Source: Methylobacter sp. S3L5C
GTDB lineage: Bacteria > Pseudomonadota > Gammaproteobacteria > Methylococcales > Methylomonadaceae
Direction of reading: 5' to 3'
Length of the DNA stretch: 64,000 nt
NCBI RefSeq assembly: GCF_022788635.1
Contig: NZ_CP076024.1
Location: 3,100,001-3,164,000, forward strand
Below the pieces are notes generated by a model. That model did not search any database and was not told where the DNA came from. It was given only the letters and a program-made list of their open reading frames with translations. The position numbers and the translations under genes are program-made. Shown here one piece after another: positions 26,231-35,613 of this stretch. The first letter of the stretch is position 1, and every line of letters starts with the position of its first letter.

Positions 26231-29182
26231 TTAAAAGGCTAGACTTGCCGGACCAGCTTTTAATACCTGTGTAATAGTAGAATCAAATGCCCTCTTAAAA
26301 TCCGGGTCTGTGGAATAACGCTTATATAGATCAAGCTCGCGTTTTCGTTCTATGCTGATGGCGCTCTGTATCAACTTTTCCAGAGCCAACTGTCGATTCT
26401 GACTGTCTTGATTATCTTCGACTTGCGCCTTGTAGTCGGGATTTTTCATGACATGCTTGGCGATGTTAATGAGTTTCACCCGTTGCTCTTCGGGTGTGGC
26501 TTCCCAGCCTGCAAAGTGCCGGTCATTGAAGGCTTTAAGGATTTCATCAAGCGGATCTTTTTCCATGCCGCCGGGGAAATAGCCACGCAGTTTCGGATTC
26601 TGTGGCTCTAATTCGGTTTCGGATGAGTCCAGGCCGATTACAGTATTCAGCTTGGATCGCTCCAAGCCATAGGTAGAAAGGTCTACGCTGTTCAGTAGTT
26701 CATCCAGCTTATCCTGATCAGGGTCTTTAACCTTGAGCTTCGGTATCAGAAACTTGAGAAACCAGTGCAACATTTCCCAGTTCACGATGTTGAACGGAGT
26801 AATGGAAGCGATCTGTGCATAGATTTTGACAAATTGCTTGGCTTTGATCTTGAAATCAATGCGTTGCTCGTCATCGAGATCAGCGTCGAAGCGGTCGACG
26901 ACTCTATCGATTATCGGGTGCAGTTCTTCAGCTTCTGCGCTGGCGAAGAATTTGTCGTTAAAATCGGTTACCTCGGCCCAATCGTAGAGGGCAAAGTTAT
27001 CTAACTCAACCTTCAGATCATGCAGCACGTTGACGTCGGTAGGTTCGCTGAGAGTAGTCGAAGTATAGAACGGATCGAAAGCCGACTTGATATCCTCTAC
27101 CGAGTTGTAGAAGTCGAGCACGAAGGTGTCGGTTTTGCCCAGCTTCCAATTACAGCGGTTCAAACGCGACAAAGCCTGTACGGCAAGAACGCCTTGCAGT
27201 TTCTTGTCCACATACATGGTGTGCAACATGGGTTCATCAAAGCCGGTCAAATATTTGTTGGCGACCACTAATATTTTATAATCGTCCTTCTCGAATGCTT
27301 CGGGTAAGTCGCGAGCAGCAATACCGTTGATACTGTCTTCGGTGTACTTGATTCCGTCTACCGTTTTTTCGCCTGAAAATGCTATCAGCACCTTGAATGG
27401 TGAATTGGCTTCAAGTAAGGCGGCGCGAATAGCAAAAAAGTAGCGGATGGTGCATTCGATATTGCGGGTTACCACCATCGCCTTGGCTTTACCTTTCAAT
27501 TTCTTGGGCTGCCATACGTTTGACATGAAATGGTCGACGATAATCCGGGCCTTGACTTCAATGGTTTTCGGGCTGGCCTCGACAAAAGCCTTGAGCTTTT
27601 TTTGTGCCTTGGCGGTGTTAAACAGCGGATTTTCTTCCACCGATTTCTGTATTTCGTAGTAACTTTTATAGGTGGTGTAGTTGGCCAGCACGTCGAGGAT
27701 GAATTTTTCTTCGATGGCCTGCTTCATTGAGTACAGATGAAAGGGGTAGAACTTACCATCAGGCCCTTGGCGACCAAACTTTTCCAGAGTCGCAGGCTTG
27801 GGCGTGGCAGTAAATGCAAAGTAGCTGGCGTTCTTGCTCATCTTGCGGCTAGCCATTATCGCCAGAATCTTGTCCTGAGTATCTTCAGGTTCATCTTCAT
27901 CCAGTCCGGTTAAGGTTTCATTAATCCTGTCAGCAGCTGTGCCGGATTGCGATGAATGGGCTTCGTCAATGATCACGGCAAAGTTACGGTTCGATAGCTC
28001 CCCAATGCCGTCCACGATAAAAGGAAATTTCTGTACCGTGGTGATGATGATCTTTTTACCCGCCTCCAGATTGTATTTCAACTCAACGGCGCTTTCGCAG
28101 TAGGCGATGATGTTCTTGGTTTCGGAGAACAGCTTGATGTTATCTTTGAGCTGGGTATCCAGTACGCGGCGGTCGGTTACTACCACTACCGAATCAAATA
28201 CATTTTTGTTGCCTGTGATGTCGTACAACTCCACCAGTTGGTATGCCAGCCAAGTCAGCGAATTAGACTTGCCGGAACCGGCCGAGTGATGGATTAAATA
28301 GGTCTGGCCAACACCGTTCTGCTTGGCGTCGGCGAGTATGCCCAGCACCACGTCCCGCTGATGATAGCGGGGGAAGTACAACGATTTACGCTCCTTACCG
28401 GTCTTTTTGTCTTTCTCAATCGTGAATTTGGCAAACTGCTCGATGATATTGGTCAGGCTTTTTCGGGTCAGAATATCTTGCCAGAGATAGGCTGATTTGT
28501 GTCCATTCGGGTTGACCGGGTTGCCTTTACCATAGTTATAACCCTTGTTAAACGGCAGGAAGTTGCTGTCGTTGCCGGTAAGCCGGGTACACATATAAGC
28601 TTCGTCCGGGTCTACGGCGAAGTGAACCAGGCAGCGACCAAACTCGAACAGCGGTTCTTTTGGATCGCGGTCAGTACGGTATTGCTTGATGGCATTGTAG
28701 ATATTCTGGCCGGTCCAGGGATTCTTGAGTTCCAGTGTAGATAAGGCCAAACCGTTGACAAAAAGGACCATATCCACTGACTTGAGACTGGTAGCTTCGC
28801 TGTAATGTACTTGCCGGGTAACACTGAAGATGTTGGCTTCGAAATTGGCCAGCACCTCGGGATTCAGATCATTGTAAGGTAATCGGTACAGCAGATCAAA
28901 GTGGGCATCATCGATGTCCAGGCCTTTTTTGAGTACCGCCAGAATGCTGCTTTTTTTAATCCTTTTGTTCAGCCGCTCCAGTACCAGTCGCTGCCAGTTG
29001 GGCCAGTCTTTTAGCTTAACCAGTTCCTTGGGCTGAGTGGCTTCCAGAAACTCCCAAAATAGCTTGCCGTCGATAGCGAACTCCCGGTCAAAGTCTGCCG
29101 GTAAACCTAGGTGATAACCCTCTTTGGCGAGAGCCTGTTCGATATGGTTTTCCAGTGCTGCTTCGTTGGTTTGGCTGGTCAT
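26231..29182 (-). CDS. hsdR: Type I restriction enzyme R subunit
   Basis: The 983-residue motor/nuclease subunit has an N-terminal PD-(D/E)xK nuclease region (about 135-160, DMVLFVNGLALSTLELKN). Superfamily 2 helicase motifs follow: IHHSAGSGKSNSLTWLA (Walker A, about 300), VIIDEAHSSQSG (DEAH box, about 400) and FAFTATPKPATLEKFG (motif III, about 455). LTGFDEPMLHTMYVDK and the QALSRLNRC motif VI are further on. A C-terminal helical domain completes it. It is the last gene of the hsd cluster, 13 bp after hepT, and would work with HsdM and HsdS to cut unmodified DNA. Confidence 0.95.
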   Translation of the reverse strand: MTSQTNEAALENHIEQALAKEGYHLGLPADFDREFAIDGKLFWEFLEATQPKELVKLKDWPNWQRLVLERLNKRIKKSSILAVLKKGLDIDDAHFDLLYRLPYNDLNPEVLANFEANIFSVTRQVHYSEATSLKSVDMVLFVNGLALSTLELKNPWTGQNIYNAIKQYRTDRDPKEPLFEFGRCLVHFAVDPDEAYMCTRLTGNDSNFLPFNKGYNYGKGNPVNPNGHKSAYLWQDILTRKSLTNIIEQFAKFTIEKDKKTGKERKSLYFPRYHQRDVVLGILADAKQNGVGQTYLIHHSAGSGKSNSLTWLAYQLVELYDITGNKNVFDSVVVVTDRRVLDTQLKDNIKLFSETKNIIAYCESAVELKYNLEAGKKIIITTVQKFPFIVDGIGELSNRNFAVIIDEAHSSQSGTAADRINETLTGLDEDEPEDTQDKILAIMASRKMSKNASYFAFTATPKPATLEKFGRQGPDGKFYPFHLYSMKQAIEEKFILDVLANYTTYKSYYEIQKSVEENPLFNTAKAQKKLKAFVEASPKTIEVKARIIVDHFMSNVWQPKKLKGKAKAMVVTRNIECTIRYFFAIRAALLEANSPFKVLIAFSGEKTVDGIKYTEDSINGIAARDLPEAFEKDDYKILVVANKYLTGFDEPMLHTMYVDKKLQGVLAVQALSRLNRCNWKLGKTDTFVLDFYNSVEDIKSAFDPFYTSTTLSEPTDVNVLHDLKVELDNFALYDWAEVTDFNDKFFASAEAEELHPIIDRVVDRFDADLDDEQRIDFKIKAKQFVKIYAQIASITPFNIVNWEMLHWFLKFLIPKLKVKDPDQDKLDELLNSVDLSTYGLERSKLNTVIGLDSSETELEPQNPKLRGYFPGGMEKDPLDEILKAFNDRHFAGWEATPEEQRVKLINIAKHVMKNPDYKAQVEDNQDSQNRQLALEKLIQSAISIERKRELDLYKRYSTDPDFKRAFDSTITQVLKAGPASLAF

Positions 29183-29195
29183 GGTAGCATCCTTG

Positions 29196-29621
29196 TCAGT
29201 GAGTGATGGCGGCGTCTTTTTTTAGCAAGGCAGCAGAATAGCGCAGGAATTCATCCAAATGTTGAGTAATGATATTCACCGTGATCGGCATTTGCAGGCT
29301 TTGATAATCATGCACCGCGATATTGCGAAAGCCGACCATGCGCTTTAGCGACTCTGCCAATGCGCTATCTATCCAGTCGGCTTGTGCCAACAACGCAAAT
29401 ACATCACGGGCGCTTTGCGGCACACCCAGTTTTTCGCGTCTTATCAAGTGCTGACCCATATCCAAAGCGGCTTCGCATGCGCGTTGAATATTTAAAATCG
29501 CCGCGTCCTGGCGAGTATGATTATCGGCAAAACCAGCCGGATCGATTTGGTATTCTTCACGGGCACGAGCCACGCAGCGTTCTATGCTGGCGGCTTTATT
29601 GAGTAATACATCATCGACCAT
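29196..29621 (-). CDS. hepT: HepT-type toxin (DUF86, HEPN RNase)
   Basis: The 141-residue HEPN protein contains the RX4HXY motif RNIAVHDY (about residue 100-107), the catalytic signature of HepT-family RNases. The four-helix pattern is typical (LLNKAASIERCVARAREEYQ at the N-terminus). It forms a toxin-antitoxin pair with the upstream MntA nucleotidyltransferase, which in characterised systems AMPylates HepT to neutralise it. ATG 29621 overlaps the end of mntA by 11 bp; an in-frame extension to 29699 is inside mntA and unlikely. It lies between hsdS and hsdR. Confidence 0.88.
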   Translation of the reverse strand: MVDDVLLNKAASIERCVARAREEYQIDPAGFADNHTRQDAAILNIQRACEAALDMGQHLIRREKLGVPQSARDVFALLAQADWIDSALAESLKRMVGFRNIAVHDYQSLQMPITVNIITQHLDEFLRYSAALLKKDAAITH

Positions 29622-30042
29622 AAATATGTCCCCGGGTTTGAATATCGGCCAACAAGTCGGCGCGGGCGCTATTGAGCGCGGTTTTTTCACTGAGCACATA
29701 ACATTCGAACAAACCGGCCGCCGGCTCTTGTCCCCACAGGCGGCGACCGGTTTGCAAAATTTGGTGCTGCATCACTGTTGATGCGGCGCGCATATCCAGC
29801 AAATCCACGGGACATCCGGTAAGGTCGGCCAATTCGCCGGATAAATCCCAAAGCTGTAACGGCTCGGCATAACCTGCGACCAGTACCGCCAAATCCAGAT
29901 CGCTGTCGGCATGGGCAGTGGCCTTGATGCGGCTGCCAAAGGCATAAATAGCCAAGGACTGGGGAAAGGCCGAACGGATTGCGTTCACTACTGCACCGTT
30001 GCTGGCGAGGATGGTTTCTATGTGGGTATAAGGCATGGTCAT
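29611..30042 (-). CDS. mntA: MntA-type nucleotidyltransferase antitoxin
   Basis: The 143-residue protein shows the minimal nucleotidyltransferase signature GSRIKATAHADSDLD (GSX10DXD, about residues 33-47), followed by a third acidic strand (CPVDLLDMR). It is expected to neutralise HepT by adenylylating it. ATG 30042 forms an ATGA overlap with the stop of the GIY-YIG gene and has GGGAAGA upstream, which supports this start over 30057. Placement inside the hsd cluster suggests protection or post-segregational stabilisation of the cargo. Confidence 0.88.
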   Translation of the reverse strand: MTMPYTHIETILASNGAVVNAIRSAFPQSLAIYAFGSRIKATAHADSDLDLAVLVAGYAEPLQLWDLSGELADLTGCPVDLLDMRAASTVMQHQILQTGRRLWGQEPAAGLFECYVLSEKTALNSARADLLADIQTRGHIYGR

Positions 30043-30335
30043 AAGATGTCTTCCCACAAGTCACGCCACGTTGGATTGTCTTTTTCGATCATCATTAGTT
30101 TCCAATTACGATTCCATTTTTTCAATTGCTTTTCACGAGTAATCGCTGACAACATGTCGTTGTGTAGCTCATAATAAACCAATATATGTACTTGATATTT
30201 TTTCGTAAAACCTTCAAACAGATCAATCTTATGTTGCCATACACGCTGAATCAAATTACTGGTTACACCGATATACAAAGTGCCATTACGGTGGCTGGCG
30301 AGAATGTAAACAGCTGGTTGTTTTGTATCCGCCAT
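30039..30335 (-). CDS. GIY-YIG nuclease family protein (UPF0213/YhbQ-like)
   Basis: The 98-residue single-domain protein has the GIY-YIG pattern as VYILASHRNGTLYIGVTSNL (Y-x-L...LYIGVT), the conserved arginine (IQRVWQHK) and a late glutamate (AITREKQLKKWNR). Proteins of this size are widespread and usually of unknown role, although the fold is that of a nuclease. ATG 30335 begins just before the domain; 30368 is an alternative. The stop overlaps mntA. It lies directly upstream of mntA and downstream of the repeat tract. Confidence 0.85.
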   Translation of the reverse strand: MADTKQPAVYILASHRNGTLYIGVTSNLIQRVWQHKIDLFEGFTKKYQVHILVYYELHNDMLSAITREKQLKKWNRNWKLMMIEKDNPTWRDLWEDIL

Positions 30336-30363
30336 ACCCAACTCAATATTTGCAGAAGTGCTC

Positions 30364-30915
30364 GTCATACCCGCCGGGAAGCGGGTATCCAGTGCCAGGG
30401 ATAGCGGGCTTTAGCTTCATAACGTGTAGTTTCACCTCCCTGTGATGGATTCCGGCCAACCCTCGCTTCGCTCTCCCTGCCGGAACGACGGAGGCTTTTG
30501 AAGTTGCTGCGTTAGTTTGGTTCATATCATGTTATTTACAGGTATTGTCATACTCGTCGGGAAGCGGGTATCCAGTGCCAGGGATGGCAAGCTTGAATTA
30601 CATAACGGTATTTGCCATATTGTAGCTTCACCTCTCTGTGACTGGATTCCGGCCAACCCTCGCTTCGCTCTCCCTGCCGGAACGACGGAGGCTTTTGAAG
30701 TTGCTGCGTTGGTTTGGTTCATATCATGTTATTTACAGGTATCGTCATACTCGTCGGGAAGCGGGTATCCAGTGCCAGGGATGGCAAGCTTGAATTACAT
30801 AACGGTATTTGCCATATTGTAGTTTCACCTCCCTGTGACTGGATTCCGGCAATCCCTGCCGGAATGACGGGGACTTTTGAAGTTGCTGAGTTAGTTTGAT
30901 TGATCATGATGTTCA
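30364..30915. repeat. Three diverged tandem repeats (183-197 bp) containing hairpin ends
   Basis: Units start at 30364, 30547 and 30744 with GTCATAC(C/T)CG(C/T)CGGGAAGCG and share GGTATCCAGTGCCAGGGAT and a later CTGGATTCCGG...CCCTGCCGGAA. The start (CCGGGAAGCGGGTATCCAG) and end (CTGGATTCCGGC) halves are roughly complementary, so each unit can fold. Units 2 and 3 are nearly identical apart from a deletion in the middle of unit 3. Such elements resemble the mobile intergenic palindromes common in proteobacteria. They separate hsdS from the GIY-YIG gene. Confidence 0.85.
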
Positions 30916-32205
30916 TTAAATTTTTGTGCCTCCTGTGACTACAGCGGCAACGAGTGAATTGCGAAATACGTGCAAGTTCTCGATCTGAACAAGGGTCTTT
31001 TCAATTAATGATGCAGTTTTTGCGAGCACACGATCTGCATAGGCGGCTATCTGTACCTGCTCATCAATTGGTGGCAACAGGGATGTGAGCTGTTTGAATT
31101 CATTCCAGTATAAGCGCTTTCGGAAGTCCGTGATGCCTTTAGAATAGCGATCCATTTCACGTATGAATCCTTGCGTTCGGTATAGGTACTCGAAGTAGGA
31201 GCCGTTAATCGACTCCCTAGGCTCAGCAACTACATAGGCGGGACTAACCAAACCATCAACGCGAACAACCCCAATTGCACCTTGCCATGCTCGCATCATA
31301 TTGTACGCAACATCCCCTGGATACACTCGCTTATACATGGTTTTGTCCTGTATACGTACCTTTGCCCTGATATTCTCTGTCTCGTCCTGTTCTTTGTCAG
31401 ATATACCGGAATGAAGTGACACAGAAAGAATTGGCAGGTCATTTTTACCGGGTTCATTCCGTTGGTGAAACAAGGCCTTATTTCGTAGTTGTTGCCAATG
31501 CTTTGGAATCTCACCAATCCATTCGACACCAGAATCACGCATAGTCACATTTGGGTTCAGGCCACGAGTGACGGCCTGATTTATCAGGATGTTTTTCTGC
31601 TCTTGCAGCAACTCAATTAGCCGTTTCTTTTTGGCAATGGCTACGTCGATCTCGGTGGTTTTTTGGTCAAGGAAGGTGACGATGCGGTCTTGCTCGGCTC
31701 GTGGTGGCAGAGGGATTTGTATTTTTCGGAATGAATCACGCTGCAATTCAGTTTGATTGGTTGAACCTTCTGATAGACAAGCATTAATCATTTCATATTG
31801 CGTGCTCAGTAGATAAAATACGAACTTTGCGGGTAACCTTCCCTTCGAGTCGCGTACAATTGTGACATGAGAGTCAACAAAACCTTCGACTTCAGAATTG
31901 ACAAAGCAACATTTCCCAAGTACACCACGTCCTGTAGAAGCGATTAGTATATCTCCTTTTTTAAGAAGTCCTCGGGACTTACGAAAATCTTCCTTTGAAA
32001 AGTGATATTTTGCTTTGCTCAAGTTTAATTCATAGGTACTCAAGCACGCTTGGTTAATTACCAATATTCCGTTATCAGCATACGATGGAGCTGTGCCGCG
32101 CTCTACAAAATCAGCTAACCATCGTAATTGCCTTGTTTTCCAATGATCCGGAATATCTCCTAACCACTCAACGCCACTCGGTTTATAGCTTTCATACCGC
32201 TGCAT
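30916..32205 (-). CDS. hsdS: Type I restriction-modification specificity subunit
   Basis: The 429-residue S subunit has two target recognition domains, introduced by YKPSGVEWLGDIPDHW (about 6-22) and RDSGVEWIGEIPKHW (about 222-237). Each is followed by a conserved helical spacer (PPRAEQDRIVTFLDQKTTEI and a second LLPPIDEQVQIAAYADRVLA). It determines the recognition sequence, one half per domain. It overlaps hsdM as TAATG, so it is translationally coupled. Confidence 0.93.
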   Translation of the reverse strand: MQRYESYKPSGVEWLGDIPDHWKTRQLRWLADFVERGTAPSYADNGILVINQACLSTYELNLSKAKYHFSKEDFRKSRGLLKKGDILIASTGRGVLGKCCFVNSEVEGFVDSHVTIVRDSKGRLPAKFVFYLLSTQYEMINACLSEGSTNQTELQRDSFRKIQIPLPPRAEQDRIVTFLDQKTTEIDVAIAKKKRLIELLQEQKNILINQAVTRGLNPNVTMRDSGVEWIGEIPKHWQQLRNKALFHQRNEPGKNDLPILSVSLHSGISDKEQDETENIRAKVRIQDKTMYKRVYPGDVAYNMMRAWQGAIGVVRVDGLVSPAYVVAEPRESINGSYFEYLYRTQGFIREMDRYSKGITDFRKRLYWNEFKQLTSLLPPIDEQVQIAAYADRVLAKTASLIEKTLVQIENLHVFRNSLVAAVVTGGTKI

Positions 32206-34556
32206 TAGACGGCCTCTACAAAACTGATCAATTGTTTCAATAAACCATCAGTCTCCGTTTCCAGAGTCAGAATTTCCTGGGTGACTTCTTGCAAGCTACG
32301 TAGCGGTTTGTGCTGGTAGAAGTATTTGTTGAAACTGATTTCATAGCCAATTACGGTTTTGTTCAGCGTGATCCAGGCGTCGTCAACATGTGGGCGCACT
32401 TCCAGCATGAAGTAGTCATGGATAATGCTGGAAGTTGACGTTTCGGCATTGTTAGCCAATGGTATATTTTCGGTGTCACGCAGTTCGCTGTCAGCTTCGT
32501 ATTCAATATAGTCGCCCGCCTTATTGGTCGGCCAGTAGCCATAGTCGATCAGTTTGTCATTTGTGGTTTTCAGATCTTCTTCTAAATCGCGTAGCTTTGA
32601 ACCACTGAGCTTATGCAGTTTTTTGATCACTTTGGCGGCACGCTCGTCACGCCAGCTTACTGCATTGATTATTTGCTTAAGCTCTTGAGCCGATAGCTTT
32701 AAGCCTAAAGCTTTGATGGTATCGTCTATCTGCGCCTCAAATTGATTAAAGTCGAGATACTCATCAGTGCCGATTTTTTCGGCGATTTGTTGCGCTGCCT
32801 GCATAATGTTTCGCTGTGCGCACCAGGTTGCCTCAGAAACCAGCTCTTTGCAATTCTTGGGCGAAAGGGTTATTTCCTCGTGCTCCAGATGCGTTTCGAT
32901 AGCTTTGGCATGGGGTTTCAGGTCGGCGTAGACTTCTTCGCCGTATTTACCGTAGGCCCATTCCATGATTTCCTGCATGCCCGGCGTAAACCGGAGAGTG
33001 GCGATACGTTCGGCGTTAAATTGTGCCGCAAGCCGCAAGGGCCTATCAATGGTGACTTTGTAGTAGCCAAAATCACGATTACTAAAAACTTTGGATATAC
33101 CTTCATCGGGTATATCGAGATAAAGCCGGGTAATCTGGCTGATATGATCGTCGCTAAACTCGCAGTTTTTTGCGCCAAGGTTTTTGCGTAGCTTCTGATA
33201 CAGATTTGAAGCATCGATCAACTGAACTTTGCCCTGGCGTTGTTTAGTCTTGTGATTCGACAGTACCCAGACGTAAGTGATGATTCCGGTGTTATAGAAG
33301 AGGTTATTGGGCAGTTGGATAATAGCTTCAAGATAGTCGTTCTCGATGATATGACGGCGGATGTTGCTTTCGCCGCTGCCCGCGTCACCGGTGAAGAGCG
33401 CCGACCCGTTATGAACGGAGGCAATACGTGAGCCCAACGGGCTGTCGGTGCGACGCTTCATCTTGTCTACCATTTCCATCAGAAATAGCAGTTGACCATC
33501 TGACGAACGGGGTATGGCGCGTTCTTTTTTGGCGTCGCCATTGCGAAAATCGCTAAGTTCAACTTCAAAACGTTGATCCACAACATCTTTACCATCCAGA
33601 ATATGTCGTTGCTCGCTGGACCATGATTTTCCATAGGGCGGATTGGTCAACATAAAGTCAAAGCGTTTGCCCGAGAAGTCGTTAGTCGCCAACGTGGAGC
33701 CAAAGCGGATGTTCTCGGGATCGTTGCCCTTGATCATCATATCGGATTTACAGATGGCGTAAGTTTCCGGGTTGATCTCTTTGCCGTACAGGTACACGCC
33801 GACTTTGGCTTTGATCTCACCTTCAGGATCGGTGATGAAGTCCTGCGACTCGGTGAGCATGCCGCCGCTACCGCAAGCCGGGTCGTAGATTGTCAGTGGA
33901 TTTGGTAGCTGATCTTTAACCGGAATGAAGACCAAATTCGTCATCAATTTAATAACTTCGCGCGGCGTGAAATGCTCGCCGGCCTCTTCGTTATTTTCTT
34001 CGTTGAATTTACGGATCAGCTCTTCGAACACATAACCCATGCCAAGGTTGGATAGGCCGGTCAGCGTGCGGCCATCAGGCCCTTTACGATCATCCGGGCT
34101 GAGATTGATCTCTTCGGAGACAAATTTCTCAATCACATCGTGCAACACATCAGATTGCTGCATCTTGCGAATCTGGTTGCGTAAATCAAATTTGTCGATT
34201 ATTTCCTTTACGTTATCCGAGAAACCGTCCAGATAATTCTTGAGATTGGCTTCCAACTGGGAATGATTTCCGAGCAGGGTTTTTAACGTAAAGCGGGAGG
34301 TATTGTAAAACACATAGCCGGAAGCATCGCGAAGGCCGTGGGGATCAAGATCGGCCATGTCGGCGTCATCATGCTGAAAGCGAATTTCTTCGAGTACAGC
34401 TGCTTTGCTTGGCTCTAATAAACAGTCCAAACGCCGCAAGACGAACATCGGCAGAATGACATCGCGATACTTGCCGCGTACAAAAACATCCCTAAGGCAG
34501 TCGTCTGCGATTGACCAGATAAAGCTGACAATTTTATTATGTGTAGAGTGATCCAT
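32205..34556 (-). CDS. hsdM: Type I restriction-modification methyltransferase subunit
   Basis: The 783-residue M subunit has an N-terminal helical HsdM domain. The N6-adenine methyltransferase core has DPACGSGGML (SAM-binding motif I, about residue 230) and NPPYGKSW (catalytic motif IV, about 300). A long C-terminal extension (about 560-783) is helical. ATG 34556 precedes the typical start of the domain (HNKIVSFIWSIADDCLRDVF); an in-frame ATG at 34616 is possible. It is the first gene of the hsd cluster. Confidence 0.94.
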   Translation of the reverse strand: MDHSTHNKIVSFIWSIADDCLRDVFVRGKYRDVILPMFVLRRLDCLLEPSKAAVLEEIRFQHDDADMADLDPHGLRDASGYVFYNTSRFTLKTLLGNHSQLEANLKNYLDGFSDNVKEIIDKFDLRNQIRKMQQSDVLHDVIEKFVSEEINLSPDDRKGPDGRTLTGLSNLGMGYVFEELIRKFNEENNEEAGEHFTPREVIKLMTNLVFIPVKDQLPNPLTIYDPACGSGGMLTESQDFITDPEGEIKAKVGVYLYGKEINPETYAICKSDMMIKGNDPENIRFGSTLATNDFSGKRFDFMLTNPPYGKSWSSEQRHILDGKDVVDQRFEVELSDFRNGDAKKERAIPRSSDGQLLFLMEMVDKMKRRTDSPLGSRIASVHNGSALFTGDAGSGESNIRRHIIENDYLEAIIQLPNNLFYNTGIITYVWVLSNHKTKQRQGKVQLIDASNLYQKLRKNLGAKNCEFSDDHISQITRLYLDIPDEGISKVFSNRDFGYYKVTIDRPLRLAAQFNAERIATLRFTPGMQEIMEWAYGKYGEEVYADLKPHAKAIETHLEHEEITLSPKNCKELVSEATWCAQRNIMQAAQQIAEKIGTDEYLDFNQFEAQIDDTIKALGLKLSAQELKQIINAVSWRDERAAKVIKKLHKLSGSKLRDLEEDLKTTNDKLIDYGYWPTNKAGDYIEYEADSELRDTENIPLANNAETSTSSIIHDYFMLEVRPHVDDAWITLNKTVIGYEISFNKYFYQHKPLRSLQEVTQEILTLETETDGLLKQLISFVEAV

Positions 34557-34616
34557 GTGCTCTTTTTGTTGAATGACGGGGCGACAAGCTCCATAAACGA
34601 TCTGCTTTAACGGCAT

Positions 34617-35573
34617 CTTGCCGATCGTAAACGTCAGGAAGGAAAAAACAGTACTGGCTGCAATGATACCTTTTTAATCATTGGAATGCACTCAGCCCGG
34701 TTGCTCAACTATCGGTATAAATTACCGTTAACAGCTATTTTTACCTAAAAATTATATAAATAGTCTATGTTATTTAGTCTTTGATAAATAATTTATTAAC
34801 ATTTTATAAAAGAACAGGATGAAATCCAAATCTTGGCTAATGTTGGAAAAATCAATCGCAGCAATGTTTTCTGCTATTGAAATCTACAATAAACATCCTT
34901 CCTAAATACAGTCATAGCGTAAGTTAACAAGAGCAATCACTAAATTCCATGTCAGGAAATAATGTTTGTGCTTGCCTGTAACTGCTTGGGATGCTTGAGT
35001 AAATGAGCTATTTTTACAGGCTGAACATTTATGAGTGAATTGGCGCTGATTGAGTACCGTGATGAATGATGGGTGCTAATAAACAAAAGGCACTAAAGTT
35101 CACAGAATTTAATGGGGGTTATTTAACCGTTGCGGCTTGGTAATGTTGCATAAATTTAGCAACGAAGAGTACGTCCTTTTTAACAGCAAGGTTCAGAATC
35201 ATTTTTGGCCAGAAAAATCGGTTCAACAATCTTGGTAAAGAACAGTGAGTCCGGACAGGGTAATTGTCGTCGAACAAAGCTAAGGTAACTCGCAATAAAT
35301 ACCACCCAATCATTGCCTGACTCTGGGAGTACCATCGACTTAATGATTCCTGCAACGCTGTGTACGAAGCGTGTGGAGACTATTGCGAGTTGCCTAACCT
35401 AAAGGCCGGAGTACAAACTTAGGTTTGCACTCCAAATTATCAAGGTGTCAGGTATAGTCACTGCCATTACGTTAAGTATGTGGAGACTATAAATTGTGGG
35501 CTTATTTATTGCGAGTTACCTAACATACAATTTTTCCGAATTCTACGGCTACCCCTTGTAGGAAAAAAATTTA
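34617..35573. other. Intergenic region with short direct repeat and unassigned frame
   Basis: No recognised gene. A minus-strand frame (35119-35355, 78 codons from a TTG) is protein-like in its N-terminal half (SRWYSQSQAMIGWYLLRVTL) but has no ribosome binding site or known family, so it may be debris. Two related stretches, 35370-35397 and 35477-35526, share GTGGAGACTAT and TGCGAGTT(G/A)CCTAAC, the second with about 16-22 bp inserted between them. Confidence 0.4.
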
Positions 35574-35605
35574 TTGACAAAATATATGACCGGTCGTATA
35601 TTTTG
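35574..35605 (+). promoter_or_regulatory. tetR promoter overlapped by a 28-bp palindromic operator (O1)
   Basis: TTGACA (35574-35579) and TATATT (35597-35602) are spaced by 17 bp, an excellent sigma-70 promoter. A near-perfect palindrome centred on ACCGGT (arms 35578-35588 and 35595-35605, 10 of 11 matching) covers it. The start codon of the TetR gene lies only 8 bp further, so the mRNA is nearly leaderless. The layout indicates autorepression. Confidence 0.75.
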
Positions 35606-35613
35606 TACCCACT

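Noticed and set aside
30364-30915. A possible CRISPR array
   Set aside because: The repeats are 183-197 bp long, diverged, and have no unique spacers of constant length; no cas genes are nearby.
30517-30916. Short reading frames of 60-100 codons inside the tandem repeats on both strands
   Set aside because: They repeat with the DNA units, have no ribosome binding sites and shift with every repeat, so they are by-products of repeat DNA.
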